Below, in pieces: positions 47,176-55,843 of a stretch of DNA of 64,000 bases. Source of the stretch: Bog-756 sp963769905 (GTDB lineage: Bacteria; Actinomycetota; Acidimicrobiia; Acidimicrobiales; RAAP-2); assembly GCA_963769905.1 (NCBI GenBank), contig CAVYNG010000002.1:992001-1056000 (forward strand), in the 5' to 3' direction. The notes beneath the pieces were generated by a model, which worked only from the letters and a program-made list of their open reading frames with translations, was not told the origin of the DNA and made no database searches. The position numbers and the translations under genes were made by a program. How positions within the stretch are numbered: the stretch's first letter is position 1; the number at the start of each line of letters is the position of its first letter.

Positions 47176-49206
47176 GTGGAGCACTTCCTCGGCTTCGCCA
47201 TTCCCGGTATCCCCTTCGGGTGCACCTACGCCATGGTGGCGGTGGGGCTCGTCCTCACCTACCAGGCGACCGGGGTTTTCAACTTCGCCTTCGGTGCACA
47301 GGCGTTCGTCTCCGCCTTCATCTTCACGCTCCTCGTCCAGAACGAGAACCTGCCGATCTGGGCGGCGTTCATCGTCTCGGTCGTCGTGATCGCACCTGGC
47401 CTCGGGTTGGTCTTCGACCGTTTCCTCTTCAGGAGGATCCCCAACTCCAACACGATGGCCAAGCTGGTCACCGGGATCACCTTGTTTGTCGGGATCCCCG
47501 CGCTCATGCCGGTGATCTTCGGGACCACCAACCAGTACAACCCGCCGTCGGTACTCTTCAACCCCGACATCGTCTACTTCCACATCGCCGGGAGCCCGGT
47601 CAACGGCATCGACCTCTCGACGGTCGTGGCAACCGCGGTGGTCCTCTCTGCGCTGGTCGTGTTGATGCGGCTCACCCCGCTCGGCCTGCAGATGCGGGGC
47701 GCGGTCGAAAGCCGACGGCTGGTCCAACTCGACGGGATCAACTCCGGGCGAGTGATCGCCTCGGCCTGGGCGATCTCGAGCTTCATGGCCGGTTTGGCCG
47801 GCGTACTTCTCGCACCCCTCTACGGACAGCTCCAGGCTGACGACTACGCGACCCTCGTCGTCGCCGCCTTTGCCGCAGCCGCCTGGGGCGTCCTGCGCTC
47901 GATGCCGATCGCGGCCCTGGTGGGGATCCTGATGGGAGTGCTCGCAACGGTGCTCCAGGGGTACCTTCCTGCCTCGAGTGTCTGGTCGTCGGCCGTGTTC
48001 ACCTCGCTGCCCTTCGTCGTACTGGTGGCGGCACTCCTCCTCGTACCGGGCCTCCGCAAACTCGACGAGACCAAGGACCCGCTCGCCTCGGTCGACCCGC
48101 CGCCGCCACCGACGACGGCGAAGCTGCGCGCGCCGCAAATGGACCGGATCATCCGAGGCGCGTGGTACGTGCTCCTCGGCGCGTTCATCGTCTCGATGCT
48201 CACCTGGATGCCGACGACGTGGGAGAACGTCTTCAACTCGGGGATCGCCTTCTCGACGATCTTCCTGTCGATCACTCTGATCACCGGCATGGGCGGCCAG
48301 CTGTCTCTCTGCCAGGCGACGCTGGCAGGCGTCGGGGCCTTCACCGCGGCTCAGCTCGCCAACCACCTGGGTTTCAGCCTGCTGGTCGGCGGTCTCGTCG
48401 GTGCGGCCGCGGCCGCGGTGGTGGCGATCGTGCTCGCGCTGCTGTCGGTTCGATTGCGCGGGCTCGGACTCGCCCTCATGACCATCGCCGCCGCGCTCTT
48501 CTTCGACTTCGCCGTCTTCCCCCAGATCACCAACAGCAACGGTGCGCCTCTGAGCGTCCAGTCGAAGTGGGTCGGCCTCGGCATCCTCAACCCCAACGGG
48601 CACGCGTACTTCGTGATGGCGATGGTGGTCATGGTCGTCTGCATCTTCGGGGTCTTGCTCCTGCGCAGGGGCACCTACGGACGGTTCCTCACCGCGATGC
48701 GCGGCAGCGAGACCGCTGCAGCGGGTCTCGGCATCAACCTCACCTGGCAGCGGGTCATGATCTTCGGAATCTCCGGCGTGGTGGCCGGAATCGGCGGCAC
48801 GCTGCTCTCGATCCAGCAGCAGTCCGTCAACACCGCCGAGTTCAACTATCAGATCTCCCTCGCCTTCGTGGTGATCGTGGTCACGACCGGGGTCAGCACG
48901 ATCGAGGGTGCGCTGCAGGCCGGATTCGGGTTTGTGGTGATCCAGCAGCTGCTGACCTACCTGCCGGCACGCTTCGGCGGCAACAGCCTCACCTTCGTGC
49001 TGTTCGCATTCGGTGCTCTGACCTACGCCGCCCACCCCGAAGGCGTCCTGGAATTCCAGAAGCGACGCTGGACGCTCCGGTTCGAGCGCCTGTTCTTCCG
49101 ACGTGAGGATGAGGCCACCACCTTCCACACCGGAACCCTCGGGGGTTACGACGACGAGGCCGCACCGGTACAACCGGAGCCCCTGCCGGTGGTGAGCGAC
49201 AGATGA
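47176..49206 (+). CDS. Fused LivH-LivM ABC permease
   Basis: 676-residue membrane protein containing both branched-chain-type permeases. Residues 1 to about 290 form the LivH-like half (YAMVAVGLVLTYQATGVFNF motif, LMRLTPLGLQMRGAVESRRL). A hydrophilic linker follows around residues 295-315 (DPPPPPTTAKL). Residues about 320-640 form the LivM-like half (QLSLCQATLAGVGAFTAAQL, FLTAMRGSETAAAGLGINL). GTG 47176 has GGGGGG upstream. The C-terminal tail (DEATTFHTGTLGGYDDEAAP) is hydrophilic. Start of the next gene overlaps its stop by 4 bases (ATGA). LivH-LivM fusions are known in actinobacteria. Confidence 0.93.
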   Translation: MEHFLGFAIPGIPFGCTYAMVAVGLVLTYQATGVFNFAFGAQAFVSAFIFTLLVQNENLPIWAAFIVSVVVIAPGLGLVFDRFLFRRIPNSNTMAKLVTGITLFVGIPALMPVIFGTTNQYNPPSVLFNPDIVYFHIAGSPVNGIDLSTVVATAVVLSALVVLMRLTPLGLQMRGAVESRRLVQLDGINSGRVIASAWAISSFMAGLAGVLLAPLYGQLQADDYATLVVAAFAAAAWGVLRSMPIAALVGILMGVLATVLQGYLPASSVWSSAVFTSLPFVVLVAALLLVPGLRKLDETKDPLASVDPPPPPTTAKLRAPQMDRIIRGAWYVLLGAFIVSMLTWMPTTWENVFNSGIAFSTIFLSITLITGMGGQLSLCQATLAGVGAFTAAQLANHLGFSLLVGGLVGAAAAAVVAIVLALLSVRLRGLGLALMTIAAALFFDFAVFPQITNSNGAPLSVQSKWVGLGILNPNGHAYFVMAMVVMVVCIFGVLLLRRGTYGRFLTAMRGSETAAAGLGINLTWQRVMIFGISGVVAGIGGTLLSIQQQSVNTAEFNYQISLAFVVIVVTTGVSTIEGALQAGFGFVVIQQLLTYLPARFGGNSLTFVLFAFGALTYAAHPEGVLEFQKRRWTLRFERLFFRREDEATTFHTGTLGGYDDEAAPVQPEPLPVVSDR

Positions 49207-50009
49207 CCCAGGTGAACAACGGCTCGGTCGCCCTGGTGGCCGAACTCGAAGGGCCGCTCCTCAGGGTGACCAGTGTCTCCAAGACCTTCGGGGGCATCGC
49301 GGCGGTGAGCGCGGTCAGCCTCGAGGTGGCTTCCGGTGAGAGCGTCGGTCTGGTCGGTCCCAACGGTGCGGGCAAGACCACTCTTTTCAATTGCATCTGC
49401 GGCCAGCTCCGTCCCGAGCGGGGGAGCGTCGAGCTCTCGGGCTCCGAGCTCCTCGGGATTCCGACCTACAAGCGGGCCCGACACGGGATCGGCCGTACCT
49501 ACCAGCGGGTCGAGATCTTTCCCGACATGACGGTAGAGGAGCACCTGCTCGTGGCCCTCCGCGCCGCCGAGCGCCGCACTCAGCTCTGGCGGGATCTCTG
49601 CAACCTCAGCGCTCCCACCCCCGCCGAACGGGCGCGAGTGGAATCGGTGCTGGAGCTCATCGGCATCCAACATCAGGCGGGAACGCCGGTGTCGGCGCTC
49701 GGACTCGGCTCCTGCCGGCTGGTCGAGCTCGGGCGGGCGCTCGTGTCCGAGCCGGTGCTGCTGCTCGCCGACGAGCCGTCCTCGGGTCTCGACATCCGTG
49801 AGACCCACGACCTCGCACAGGTCCTCCGAAAGCTGCAGCGGGAGCGGGGCATGGCGATGCTCCTCGTCGAGCACGACCTCGGTATGGTCGGTGAGGTGGT
49901 GGACCGAACGATCGTGATGAACCTCGGCGAGGTGATCGCCGTCGGCTCGTTCGACGAGGTGATGGCCGACGCGGACGTCCGTCGTGCCTATCTGGGGGTG
50001 GAGGCGTGA
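49203..50009 (+). CDS. ABC transporter ATPase, LivG-like
   Basis: 268-residue ATPase of the branched-chain family. Seen: Walker A GPNGAGKTT, Q-loop region GIGRTYQRVEIFPDMTVEEH, Walker B VLLLADEPSSGLD, and H-loop LVEHDLGMV. The signature motif is degenerate: ALGLGSCRLVELGRAL stands where LSxGQ is expected, so this subunit may contribute an impaired composite site, with full turnover from the LivF-like partner. It is coupled by overlaps with genes on both sides. Confidence 0.92.
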   Translation: MTQVNNGSVALVAELEGPLLRVTSVSKTFGGIAAVSAVSLEVASGESVGLVGPNGAGKTTLFNCICGQLRPERGSVELSGSELLGIPTYKRARHGIGRTYQRVEIFPDMTVEEHLLVALRAAERRTQLWRDLCNLSAPTPAERARVESVLELIGIQHQAGTPVSALGLGSCRLVELGRALVSEPVLLLADEPSSGLDIRETHDLAQVLRKLQRERGMAMLLVEHDLGMVGEVVDRTIVMNLGEVIAVGSFDEVMADADVRRAYLGVEA

Positions 50010-50926
50010 GCCCGTCCGGAACCGGGCCGGCGACGGGCACGGTCGACGACGCGGTCCGGACCGGCCTGGCCGCACTCGAGTTGGAGCACGTGTGCGCGAG
50101 CTACGGACCCTACCGGGCCCTGTTCGACGTGAGCTTCGAGGTGCCCGAGGCGGGGATCACCGCGCTCATCGGTTCGAACGGTGCCGGCAAGTCGACGGTC
50201 GCCCGCGTGGTGACCGGCCTGCTGGCCACGACCGCCGGTAGCCTCCGGTTGAGCGGCCGCGGGATCACCGGACTGCCCGCGTACAAGATCGCCAGGGCGG
50301 GTGCCGCCCACGTGCCCGAGGGCCGCGGCGTCTTTGCCAACCTGACCGTCGAGGAGAACCTCAAGCTGGCTTTCCGCCAACGCGGAGGTCGTCGCTCGGT
50401 GCCGGACTCCCTGGAGAGGGCCTACGAGGCGTTCCCCATCCTCGGGTCCCGCCGCCGGCAGGCGGGCGGCACGCTCTCCGGCGGCGAACAGCGGATCCTC
50501 TCGCTGGCGAAGGTGCTCATCGTCCCGCCTCGGCTTCTCGTCGCAGACGAGATCTCGCTCGGGCTCGCGCCAGTGATGATCGACGCGGTCTACGACGGAC
50601 TGCGGCGGATCAACGGCGCGGGCACCGCGCTCTTGATCGTCGAGCAGCAGGTCGATCGGGTGCTCGATATCGCCGCGACCGCGGTGGTGCTCGAGCACGG
50701 GGCGGTCGCCTACCGCGGACCGGCGAGCGGCGCGATGGCGGCTGTCGAGAAGGTGCTGGCGGCAAGGGGCGAGCGGGAGACGATGCTCGTCCCTTCGGCG
50801 AACGGTTCGGCTCCGGCGAGTGGGGGGCCGAACAACGACGCGACGAGCGGTCACGAGAAGCGGCCGAGCCAGGATGGGGACGAGCGCGCCGACGAACCCG
50901 GCGCGCCAGGAGAGGAGACCAGGTGA
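50006..50926 (+). CDS. ABC transporter ATPase, LivF-like
   Basis: 306-residue ATPase. Seen: Walker A GSNGAGKST, signature LSGGEQRILSLAKVL, Walker B LLVADEISLGLAPV and a C-terminal low-complexity extension (SANGSAPASGGPNNDATSGH) not typical of LivF. GTG 50006 overlaps the LivG-like stop (GTGA). It would pair with the LivG-like subunit to energise uptake. The thiolase starts in overlap with its stop, which ties transport to CoA metabolism. Confidence 0.92.
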   Translation: MSPSGTGPATGTVDDAVRTGLAALELEHVCASYGPYRALFDVSFEVPEAGITALIGSNGAGKSTVARVVTGLLATTAGSLRLSGRGITGLPAYKIARAGAAHVPEGRGVFANLTVEENLKLAFRQRGGRRSVPDSLERAYEAFPILGSRRRQAGGTLSGGEQRILSLAKVLIVPPRLLVADEISLGLAPVMIDAVYDGLRRINGAGTALLIVEQQVDRVLDIAATAVVLEHGAVAYRGPASGAMAAVEKVLAARGERETMLVPSANGSAPASGGPNNDATSGHEKRPSQDGDERADEPGAPGEETR

Positions 50927-52116
50927 GTGGGACCGAGCGCGACGCCGTGGTGGTCGACACGGTACGGACGACGATGGGAAAGCGCGGCGGGGCGCTCGCC
51001 AACTGGCATCCGACCGACCTGCTCGGGTTCGCGCTGACCACCTTGCTCGATCGGACCGGGGTCGATCCCGGCCGCATCGACGACGTGGTGGGCGGTTGCG
51101 TGACCCAGGTGGGCGAGCAGAGCACGAACGTCACCCGCAACGCGTGGGTGGCGGCGGGACTTCCCCAGAGCGTCCCCGCCACGACCGTCGACCGCCAGTG
51201 CGGCTCCTCGCAGCAGGCCATGCATTTCGCGGCCGCCGGTGTGAAGGCGGGCCACTACGACCTGGTCATCGCCTGCGGGGTCGAGTCGATGAGCCGAGTG
51301 CCCCTCGCGTCGAACGCACGTGGTGGGACCGGGCCGTTCTCCCCTTCTTTCCTCGAGCAGATCGACGGACGGCTCTGGATGCAGTTCCGAGTCGCCCAGG
51401 TGCTCGCCGACCGCTGGGGGATCAGCCGGACCCAGATGGACCAGTTCTCGCTCGAGAGCCACCGTCGCGCGGCGGCCGCGTGGGACAGTGGGCACTTCAA
51501 GGCGGAAACGATCCCGGTACCGCTCAAAGACGAAGAGGGATCATTGACCGGAGGCGTGCTCGAAGAGGACGAAGGTCTCCGGCGCAACGGCTCGATGGAG
51601 TCGCTCGCCGCGCTGCCGCCGGCCCAGAACTGGGAACCGGACACCGCGCCGGACATCACTGCGGGCAACTCCTCGCAGATGACCGATGGTGCCGCCGCGA
51701 TGCTGATTGCAGAGCGTTCGGTGGCCGAGCAGCTCGGGCTCGGGATGCGGGCGAGGTTCGCCCATGCCACGGTCGCCGCCGAGGACGCAGCGATCGTGCT
51801 GTCGGCGCCGGTACCTGCGACCGAGCGTCTGCTCCAGCGGTCGGGGATGACGGTCGACCAGTTCGAGGCGATCGAGTGCAACGAGGCGTTCGCCACCATC
51901 CCGTTGATGTGGAACCGAGCCTTCCGCGCCGATCCCGAGCGCCTCAACCCGGTCGGTGGGGCGATCGCCATCGGGCACCCTCTGGGCGCGAGCGGCGTCC
52001 GTCTCGCGACGACGTTGCTGAACCAACTCGACGCGATCGGAGGTCGCTTCGGCTTCCAGACGATGTGCGAAGGCGGCGGCCAGGCCAATGCCACCGTGTT
52101 CGAGCGCCTCGGCTGA
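50923..52116 (+). CDS. Thiolase (acetyl-CoA C-acyltransferase)
   Basis: 397-residue thiolase from GTG 50923, overlapping the LivF-like stop (GTGA). Seen: ATTVDRQCGSSQQAMHFAA with the nucleophilic cysteine, NEAFATIPL, GGAIAIGHPLGASGVRLATT and the second cysteine in TMCEGGGQAN. All catalytic residues of a degradative thiolase are present. Being the last coupled gene of an import operon, it probably cleaves a beta-ketoacyl-CoA made from the imported solute. A methyltransferase follows 18 bases later. Confidence 0.93.
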   Translation: MSGTERDAVVVDTVRTTMGKRGGALANWHPTDLLGFALTTLLDRTGVDPGRIDDVVGGCVTQVGEQSTNVTRNAWVAAGLPQSVPATTVDRQCGSSQQAMHFAAAGVKAGHYDLVIACGVESMSRVPLASNARGGTGPFSPSFLEQIDGRLWMQFRVAQVLADRWGISRTQMDQFSLESHRRAAAAWDSGHFKAETIPVPLKDEEGSLTGGVLEEDEGLRRNGSMESLAALPPAQNWEPDTAPDITAGNSSQMTDGAAAMLIAERSVAEQLGLGMRARFAHATVAAEDAAIVLSAPVPATERLLQRSGMTVDQFEAIECNEAFATIPLMWNRAFRADPERLNPVGGAIAIGHPLGASGVRLATTLLNQLDAIGGRFGFQTMCEGGGQANATVFERLG

Positions 52117-52134
52117 ACCGACCGGAACACCCTC

Positions 52135-52764
52135 GTGACCGGTGTCTGGGAGAGCCAGGCGGTTCCGCGCCTCACGAACCTCCTGCTCGCCTCCCGCGAG
52201 GTCGGCCGCCATCGCAGCGAGGCGGTCCGTGGCCTCGCCGGGACGGTCCTCGAGATCGGGTTCGGCTCGGGCCTGAACGTACCCTTCTATCCTTCCGAGG
52301 TCGAGCAAGTCCTCGCGGTGGAGCCCTCGAGCGTGGGCCGGAAGCTGGCATCGAGACGAGTGGCTGCGGCCATGACGCCGATCCGGCACGTCGGACTCGA
52401 CGGACAGGACCTCGCACTCGAGGACGGGAGCGTCGATGCGGTCCTTTCCACCTTCACCCTCTGCACCATCCCCGACGCATCCGCCGCACTCGGTGAGCTG
52501 CGTCGGGTGCTCCGCCCCGGGGGAGCGCTCCACGTCCTCGAGCACGGCTTGGCTCCGGACCCGGCGGTCGCCGCCCGCCAGCACCGGCTGAACGGGATGC
52601 AACAGAGACTTTTCGGAGGGTGCAATCTCGATCGTCCGATGGACCGGATCGTCGACGCGGCCGGGTTCGACGTCGACCAGCTCGAGAACGACTGGATGCC
52701 CGGACCTTCGTTCCTCAAGCCGTGGAACTACCTCTACATCGGGGCGGCGCGTCGCTCCGGGTGA
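52135..52764 (+). CDS. Class I SAM-dependent methyltransferase
   Basis: 209-residue methyltransferase of the UbiE/Methyltransf_11 type, start GTG 52135. Seen: VLEIGFGSGLNVPFYPSEV (SAM-binding glycine loop), AVEPSSVGRK, SVDAVLSTFTLCTIPDA and LRRVLRPGGALHVLEHGL. The acceptor is unknown; relatives methylate small molecules including phospholipids and quinones. It lies 18 bases after the thiolase, so it is probably transcribed with the importer operon, though its link to the pathway is unclear. Confidence 0.88.
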   Translation: MTGVWESQAVPRLTNLLLASREVGRHRSEAVRGLAGTVLEIGFGSGLNVPFYPSEVEQVLAVEPSSVGRKLASRRVAAAMTPIRHVGLDGQDLALEDGSVDAVLSTFTLCTIPDASAALGELRRVLRPGGALHVLEHGLAPDPAVAARQHRLNGMQQRLFGGCNLDRPMDRIVDAAGFDVDQLENDWMPGPSFLKPWNYLYIGAARRSG

Positions 52765-52948
52765 GGCACCGCCGGGCGGCCGCGGACGAGACGACGTGGC
52801 GGCGAGCGCGCTATTCGCTGCCGACCAGGTACGACGGGCGGCGCTTCTCCGGTACCTCGCGCAATGGCGCACCTATCCCACCGGGGGTACTCTGCGCCCC
52901 GTCGGCGCTTTCGATCGGTGGTCGGCGGTGGTTCGAGGGAGGTCAGCA

Positions 52949-53125
52949 GTGGGCGGTGCCACGGTAGGTCCGAAATGTCCGAGCTGTGGGTCCTCGGACG
53001 CTCCGACGCTCATCGTCCGAGGCAACGGGCAGCACGGGAACGCCGACCAGAGCGTGGTGTGGCGATGCCGGCTCTGCCGGCATGAATGGTCAGAGCGTCC
53101 CTCGGGCGAGCGCCAAGCCTCCTAG
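52949..53125 (+). CDS. Small zinc-ribbon protein
   Basis: 58-residue protein from GTG 52949, with GAGGGAGG 6 bases upstream; this strong ribosome site decides the start over the longer frame from 52796. Seen: CPSCGSSD near residue 11 and CRLCRHEWSE at the C-terminus, two CxxC knuckles separated by about 27 residues that would bind one zinc ion. No other domain fits. It may bind nucleic acid or a protein, like other small actinobacterial zinc ribbons. The stop is 29 bases from the convergent F420-type oxidoreductase. Confidence 0.75.
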   Translation: MGGATVGPKCPSCGSSDAPTLIVRGNGQHGNADQSVVWRCRLCRHEWSERPSGERQAS

Positions 53126-53154
53126 AGGAAGCGGTTCGGCATACCCCAGGGCGC

Positions 53155-54039
53155 TCAGGTGGGAGAGGGCTCGAGCTCGGCGAGCTTCGGCACGACCCGG
53201 TCACCGAGCTCGGCGACCCACGAGGCGGGATCGTGTCCCGGGGGGATCAACTCGACCAGTTCGACGCCGAGGCGCGCGCACTCCTCCATGCTCGCGAGAA
53301 ACGCGTCGACGTCGGTCAGGGGGTCGGAGAAGCCGAGGATCGTCTTCTTGATGCTCGCCGGGTCGCGGCCCTCCGACTCGCAGTGCTGCCTGAGCACGTC
53401 GAGCTTGTGGGCGACCACCGCTGGTTCGGGGGCGAACAGATTGCACGCGTCCGCATAGCGGGCGACGAGGCGAAGAGTCTTCCGCTCGCCGCTGCCACCG
53501 ACCAGGATCGGGGGGCGTGGCTGCCGGACAGGTGCCGGACGGCAGACGGTCTCGGCCAGCTGGTAGTGACGACCCTCGAAGGGACCGTCGTCGTCGCTCC
53601 ACATCTGCAGACAGATCTGCAGCGCCTCCTCGAGCCGTTCGAACCGCTCACTGACCGGCGGAAAAGGAACACCGAGGCCCAGGTGTTCGCGCTCGTACCA
53701 CGCGGCTCCGATCCCGAGCTGAGCTCTCCCGCCGGACACCACGTCGAGAGTGGTCACGATCTTCGCGAGCAGTCCCGGATGGCGGTAGGTGACACCGGTG
53801 ACCAGCGTGCCGAGCGTGATCCGTCGGGTGCGGCCGGCGAGGAAGGCGAGCCCGGTGTAGCCCTCGAGCATCGGATCGGTGGCGGACGCCCGCCACTCCA
53901 TCTGGAACCAGTGGTCCATGAGGGTGAAGGTCGCGCACCCCGCCTCGTCGGCCGCCTCGGCGGTGTCCGAGAGGATCGGCCCGATCCGTTCGGATCCGCC
54001 CGGAAACGTGAAGTTCACGAAGTGGATTCCGAGTTCCAT
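53155..54039 (-). CDS. LLM-class F420-dependent oxidoreductase
   Basis: 294-residue luciferase-like protein, start ATG 54039 with GGGAGG 6 bases upstream. Seen: FTFPGGSERIGPILSD, GCATFTLMDHWFQ, LAGRTRRITLGTLVTG, KIVTTLDVVSGGRAQLGIGA and PPILVGGSGERKTLRLVARY. It matches F420-dependent families of actinobacteria. It is separate from the F420-type protein at 13765 in detail and lies 70 bases downstream of the aminotransferase-SCP2 gene stop on the same strand. A role in reducing an unsaturated intermediate is inferred. Confidence 0.9.
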   Translation of the reverse strand: MELGIHFVNFTFPGGSERIGPILSDTAEAADEAGCATFTLMDHWFQMEWRASATDPMLEGYTGLAFLAGRTRRITLGTLVTGVTYRHPGLLAKIVTTLDVVSGGRAQLGIGAAWYEREHLGLGVPFPPVSERFERLEEALQICLQMWSDDDGPFEGRHYQLAETVCRPAPVRQPRPPILVGGSGERKTLRLVARYADACNLFAPEPAVVAHKLDVLRQHCESEGRDPASIKKTILGFSDPLTDVDAFLASMEECARLGVELVELIPPGHDPASWVAELGDRVVPKLAELEPSPT

Positions 54040-54109
54040 CTGCGACCTCCCGGACGGCGACGCCCCGAGCGTAGGCCGAGAACCTCACCGCCGGTGCAGG
54101 TCCCCGCGC

Positions 54110-55843
54110 TCAGAGCACGCCGAGGACCATCAGGCTGGCGGCCGCGTCGAGGTCGCCGTCGACGGCGAGCTGTTGCGAGATGAAGGCGTCGGCGCCGGAG
54201 AGCTCTCCGTTCACGATCTTGGTGAAGTCCTCCGCACTCGCCCGCACCGTGGCGGCGGCGTCCGAGGTCGGTTCGTCGAGTGGCCTGGTCCCGACCGAGC
54301 CGTCGTGCACCTCGAGGAGCCATGTGCCGCCCCCATCGCCGCTCAGCACGAACTGCACGTCGAGGTCGAGCCCGACCGCGGCGTCGGTGTCCACCTTGGC
54401 CGGGAGGACCTCCTCGAAGAAGTGCGCCGGTCCGTCGACTTCGAGAGTGGGGCGTGCCGCGCGTACCCGCTCGCCCGGCATGACCGCCGCCTCCATCGCC
54501 TCGATCGACTCGGCGAGGATCTCGACGATGCGGTCGGCCGTCTCACGGTCGATGGTGAGCGGCGGCGCGAGGCCGACGACTTCGAGGCCCATGGCCCTGC
54601 AGTAGAGCCCCCGTTCCCACGCCTCGTGCTCGACCATCTCGCAGGCCTGGTGCGGGTTGGCGAAGCCGCGGCCGGTCGTCGAGTCGGCGACGAGCTCGAT
54701 GCCCACCATCAGCCCGAGGCCGCGGACCTGACCGACGGTCTCGAACCGCTCGAGCTCGTGCACCCGCTCGAGCAGGTAGGAGCCAACTTCCGCTGCGTTG
54801 GCGACCAGACCCTCCTCCTCGATGATGGTGAGGTTGGCGAGGGCGGCCGCACACGCGGCGGGGTGGCCCATGTAGGTGAACCCGTGGCTGAAGGGCATGC
54901 GCTCGGGGAGCCGCTCACTGATCGTGCCCCAGACCTTGTCGGAGACGACCGAGGCCCCGAGGGGCTGATAGCCGCTGGTGAGCCCCTTGGCCAGGGTCAC
55001 GATGTCGGGCCGTATGCCGTAGTGCTCGAAACCGAAGCGAGTACCGGTGCGGCCGAAACCGCAGACCACCTCGTCGGCGATGAAGAGGATGTCGTGACGG
55101 TCGCAGATCCGGCGGATCTCCTCGAAGTACCCCGGCGGTGGCGGGATGATCCCGCCGGCCCCGATCACCGGCTCGGCGATGAAGGCGCCGACTTCGTCGG
55201 GACCCACCTCTTCCACGTAGCTCTCGAGGGTCCGCGCACACGCGAGGCCGCAGGAGGGATAGGTGAGGCCGAGCTCGCAGCGGTAGCAGTAGGGGGCGGG
55301 GATGTGGGCGAAGCCCTCGGCCTCGGGGCCGAAGTTCCAGTGCATCGGCATGATGCCGGTCGCGGACATGGTGGCGATGGTCAGGCCGTGGTAGCCGTGG
55401 TGCCGGGCCACGATGGTCTTTCGCCGCTCCTCACCGCGCAGCGCCCAGTACATGCGCACCAGCTTGAAATTGGTCTCGTTCGCCTCCGAGCCACCGGAGG
55501 CGAACATCACGTGCTCGAGGCCGAGCCCCGGGGGGAATTGTGAGGCGATACGCTCCGCGAGCTCGATCGCCTTCGGATGCGACTGCCCGTGGAACGTCGT
55601 GAAGTAGTCGAGCGTGGCGAGCTGCGCGCTCACCGCGTCGATGATCGGGCGCCGCGCGTGCCCGACCGCCACGCACCACAGGCCGGCGAAGCCGTCGATG
55701 ATCCGGCGGCCTCGGTCGTCGGTCAGCCACCAGCCGTCTGCCTCGACCACGATGCGGGGTCCGACGGTGGTCATCTCGCGGGGCGACGTGACCGGGTGGA
55801 TGAGGTGCGCGGCGTCGCGCCGCCCGAGCTCGGAAAGAGTCAT
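54110..55843 (-). CDS. Class III aminotransferase fused to SCP2-like domain
   Basis: 577-residue fusion. Residues 1 to about 460 are a complete PLP-dependent class III (omega) aminotransferase: FASGGSEANETNFKLVRMYW, HHGYHGLTIATMSATG, FIADEVVCGFGRTGTRFGFE, TLAKGLTSGYQPLGA with the PLP lysine. Residues about 470-577 resemble the SCP2 sterol-carrier fold (FEEVLPAKVDTDAAVGLDLD, FVLSGDGGGTWLLEVHDG, TVRASAEDFTKIVNGEL). ATG 55843 has AAAGGAG 8 bases upstream and overlaps the TetR stop (ATGA). A lipid-binding module joined to a transaminase suggests hydrophobic amine or keto substrate. Last gene of the SDR-TetR operon. Confidence 0.9.
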   Translation of the reverse strand: MTLSELGRRDAAHLIHPVTSPREMTTVGPRIVVEADGWWLTDDRGRRIIDGFAGLWCVAVGHARRPIIDAVSAQLATLDYFTTFHGQSHPKAIELAERIASQFPPGLGLEHVMFASGGSEANETNFKLVRMYWALRGEERRKTIVARHHGYHGLTIATMSATGIMPMHWNFGPEAEGFAHIPAPYCYRCELGLTYPSCGLACARTLESYVEEVGPDEVGAFIAEPVIGAGGIIPPPPGYFEEIRRICDRHDILFIADEVVCGFGRTGTRFGFEHYGIRPDIVTLAKGLTSGYQPLGASVVSDKVWGTISERLPERMPFSHGFTYMGHPAACAAALANLTIIEEEGLVANAAEVGSYLLERVHELERFETVGQVRGLGLMVGIELVADSTTGRGFANPHQACEMVEHEAWERGLYCRAMGLEVVGLAPPLTIDRETADRIVEILAESIEAMEAAVMPGERVRAARPTLEVDGPAHFFEEVLPAKVDTDAAVGLDLDVQFVLSGDGGGTWLLEVHDGSVGTRPLDEPTSDAAATVRASAEDFTKIVNGELSGADAFISQQLAVDGDLDAAASLMVLGVL

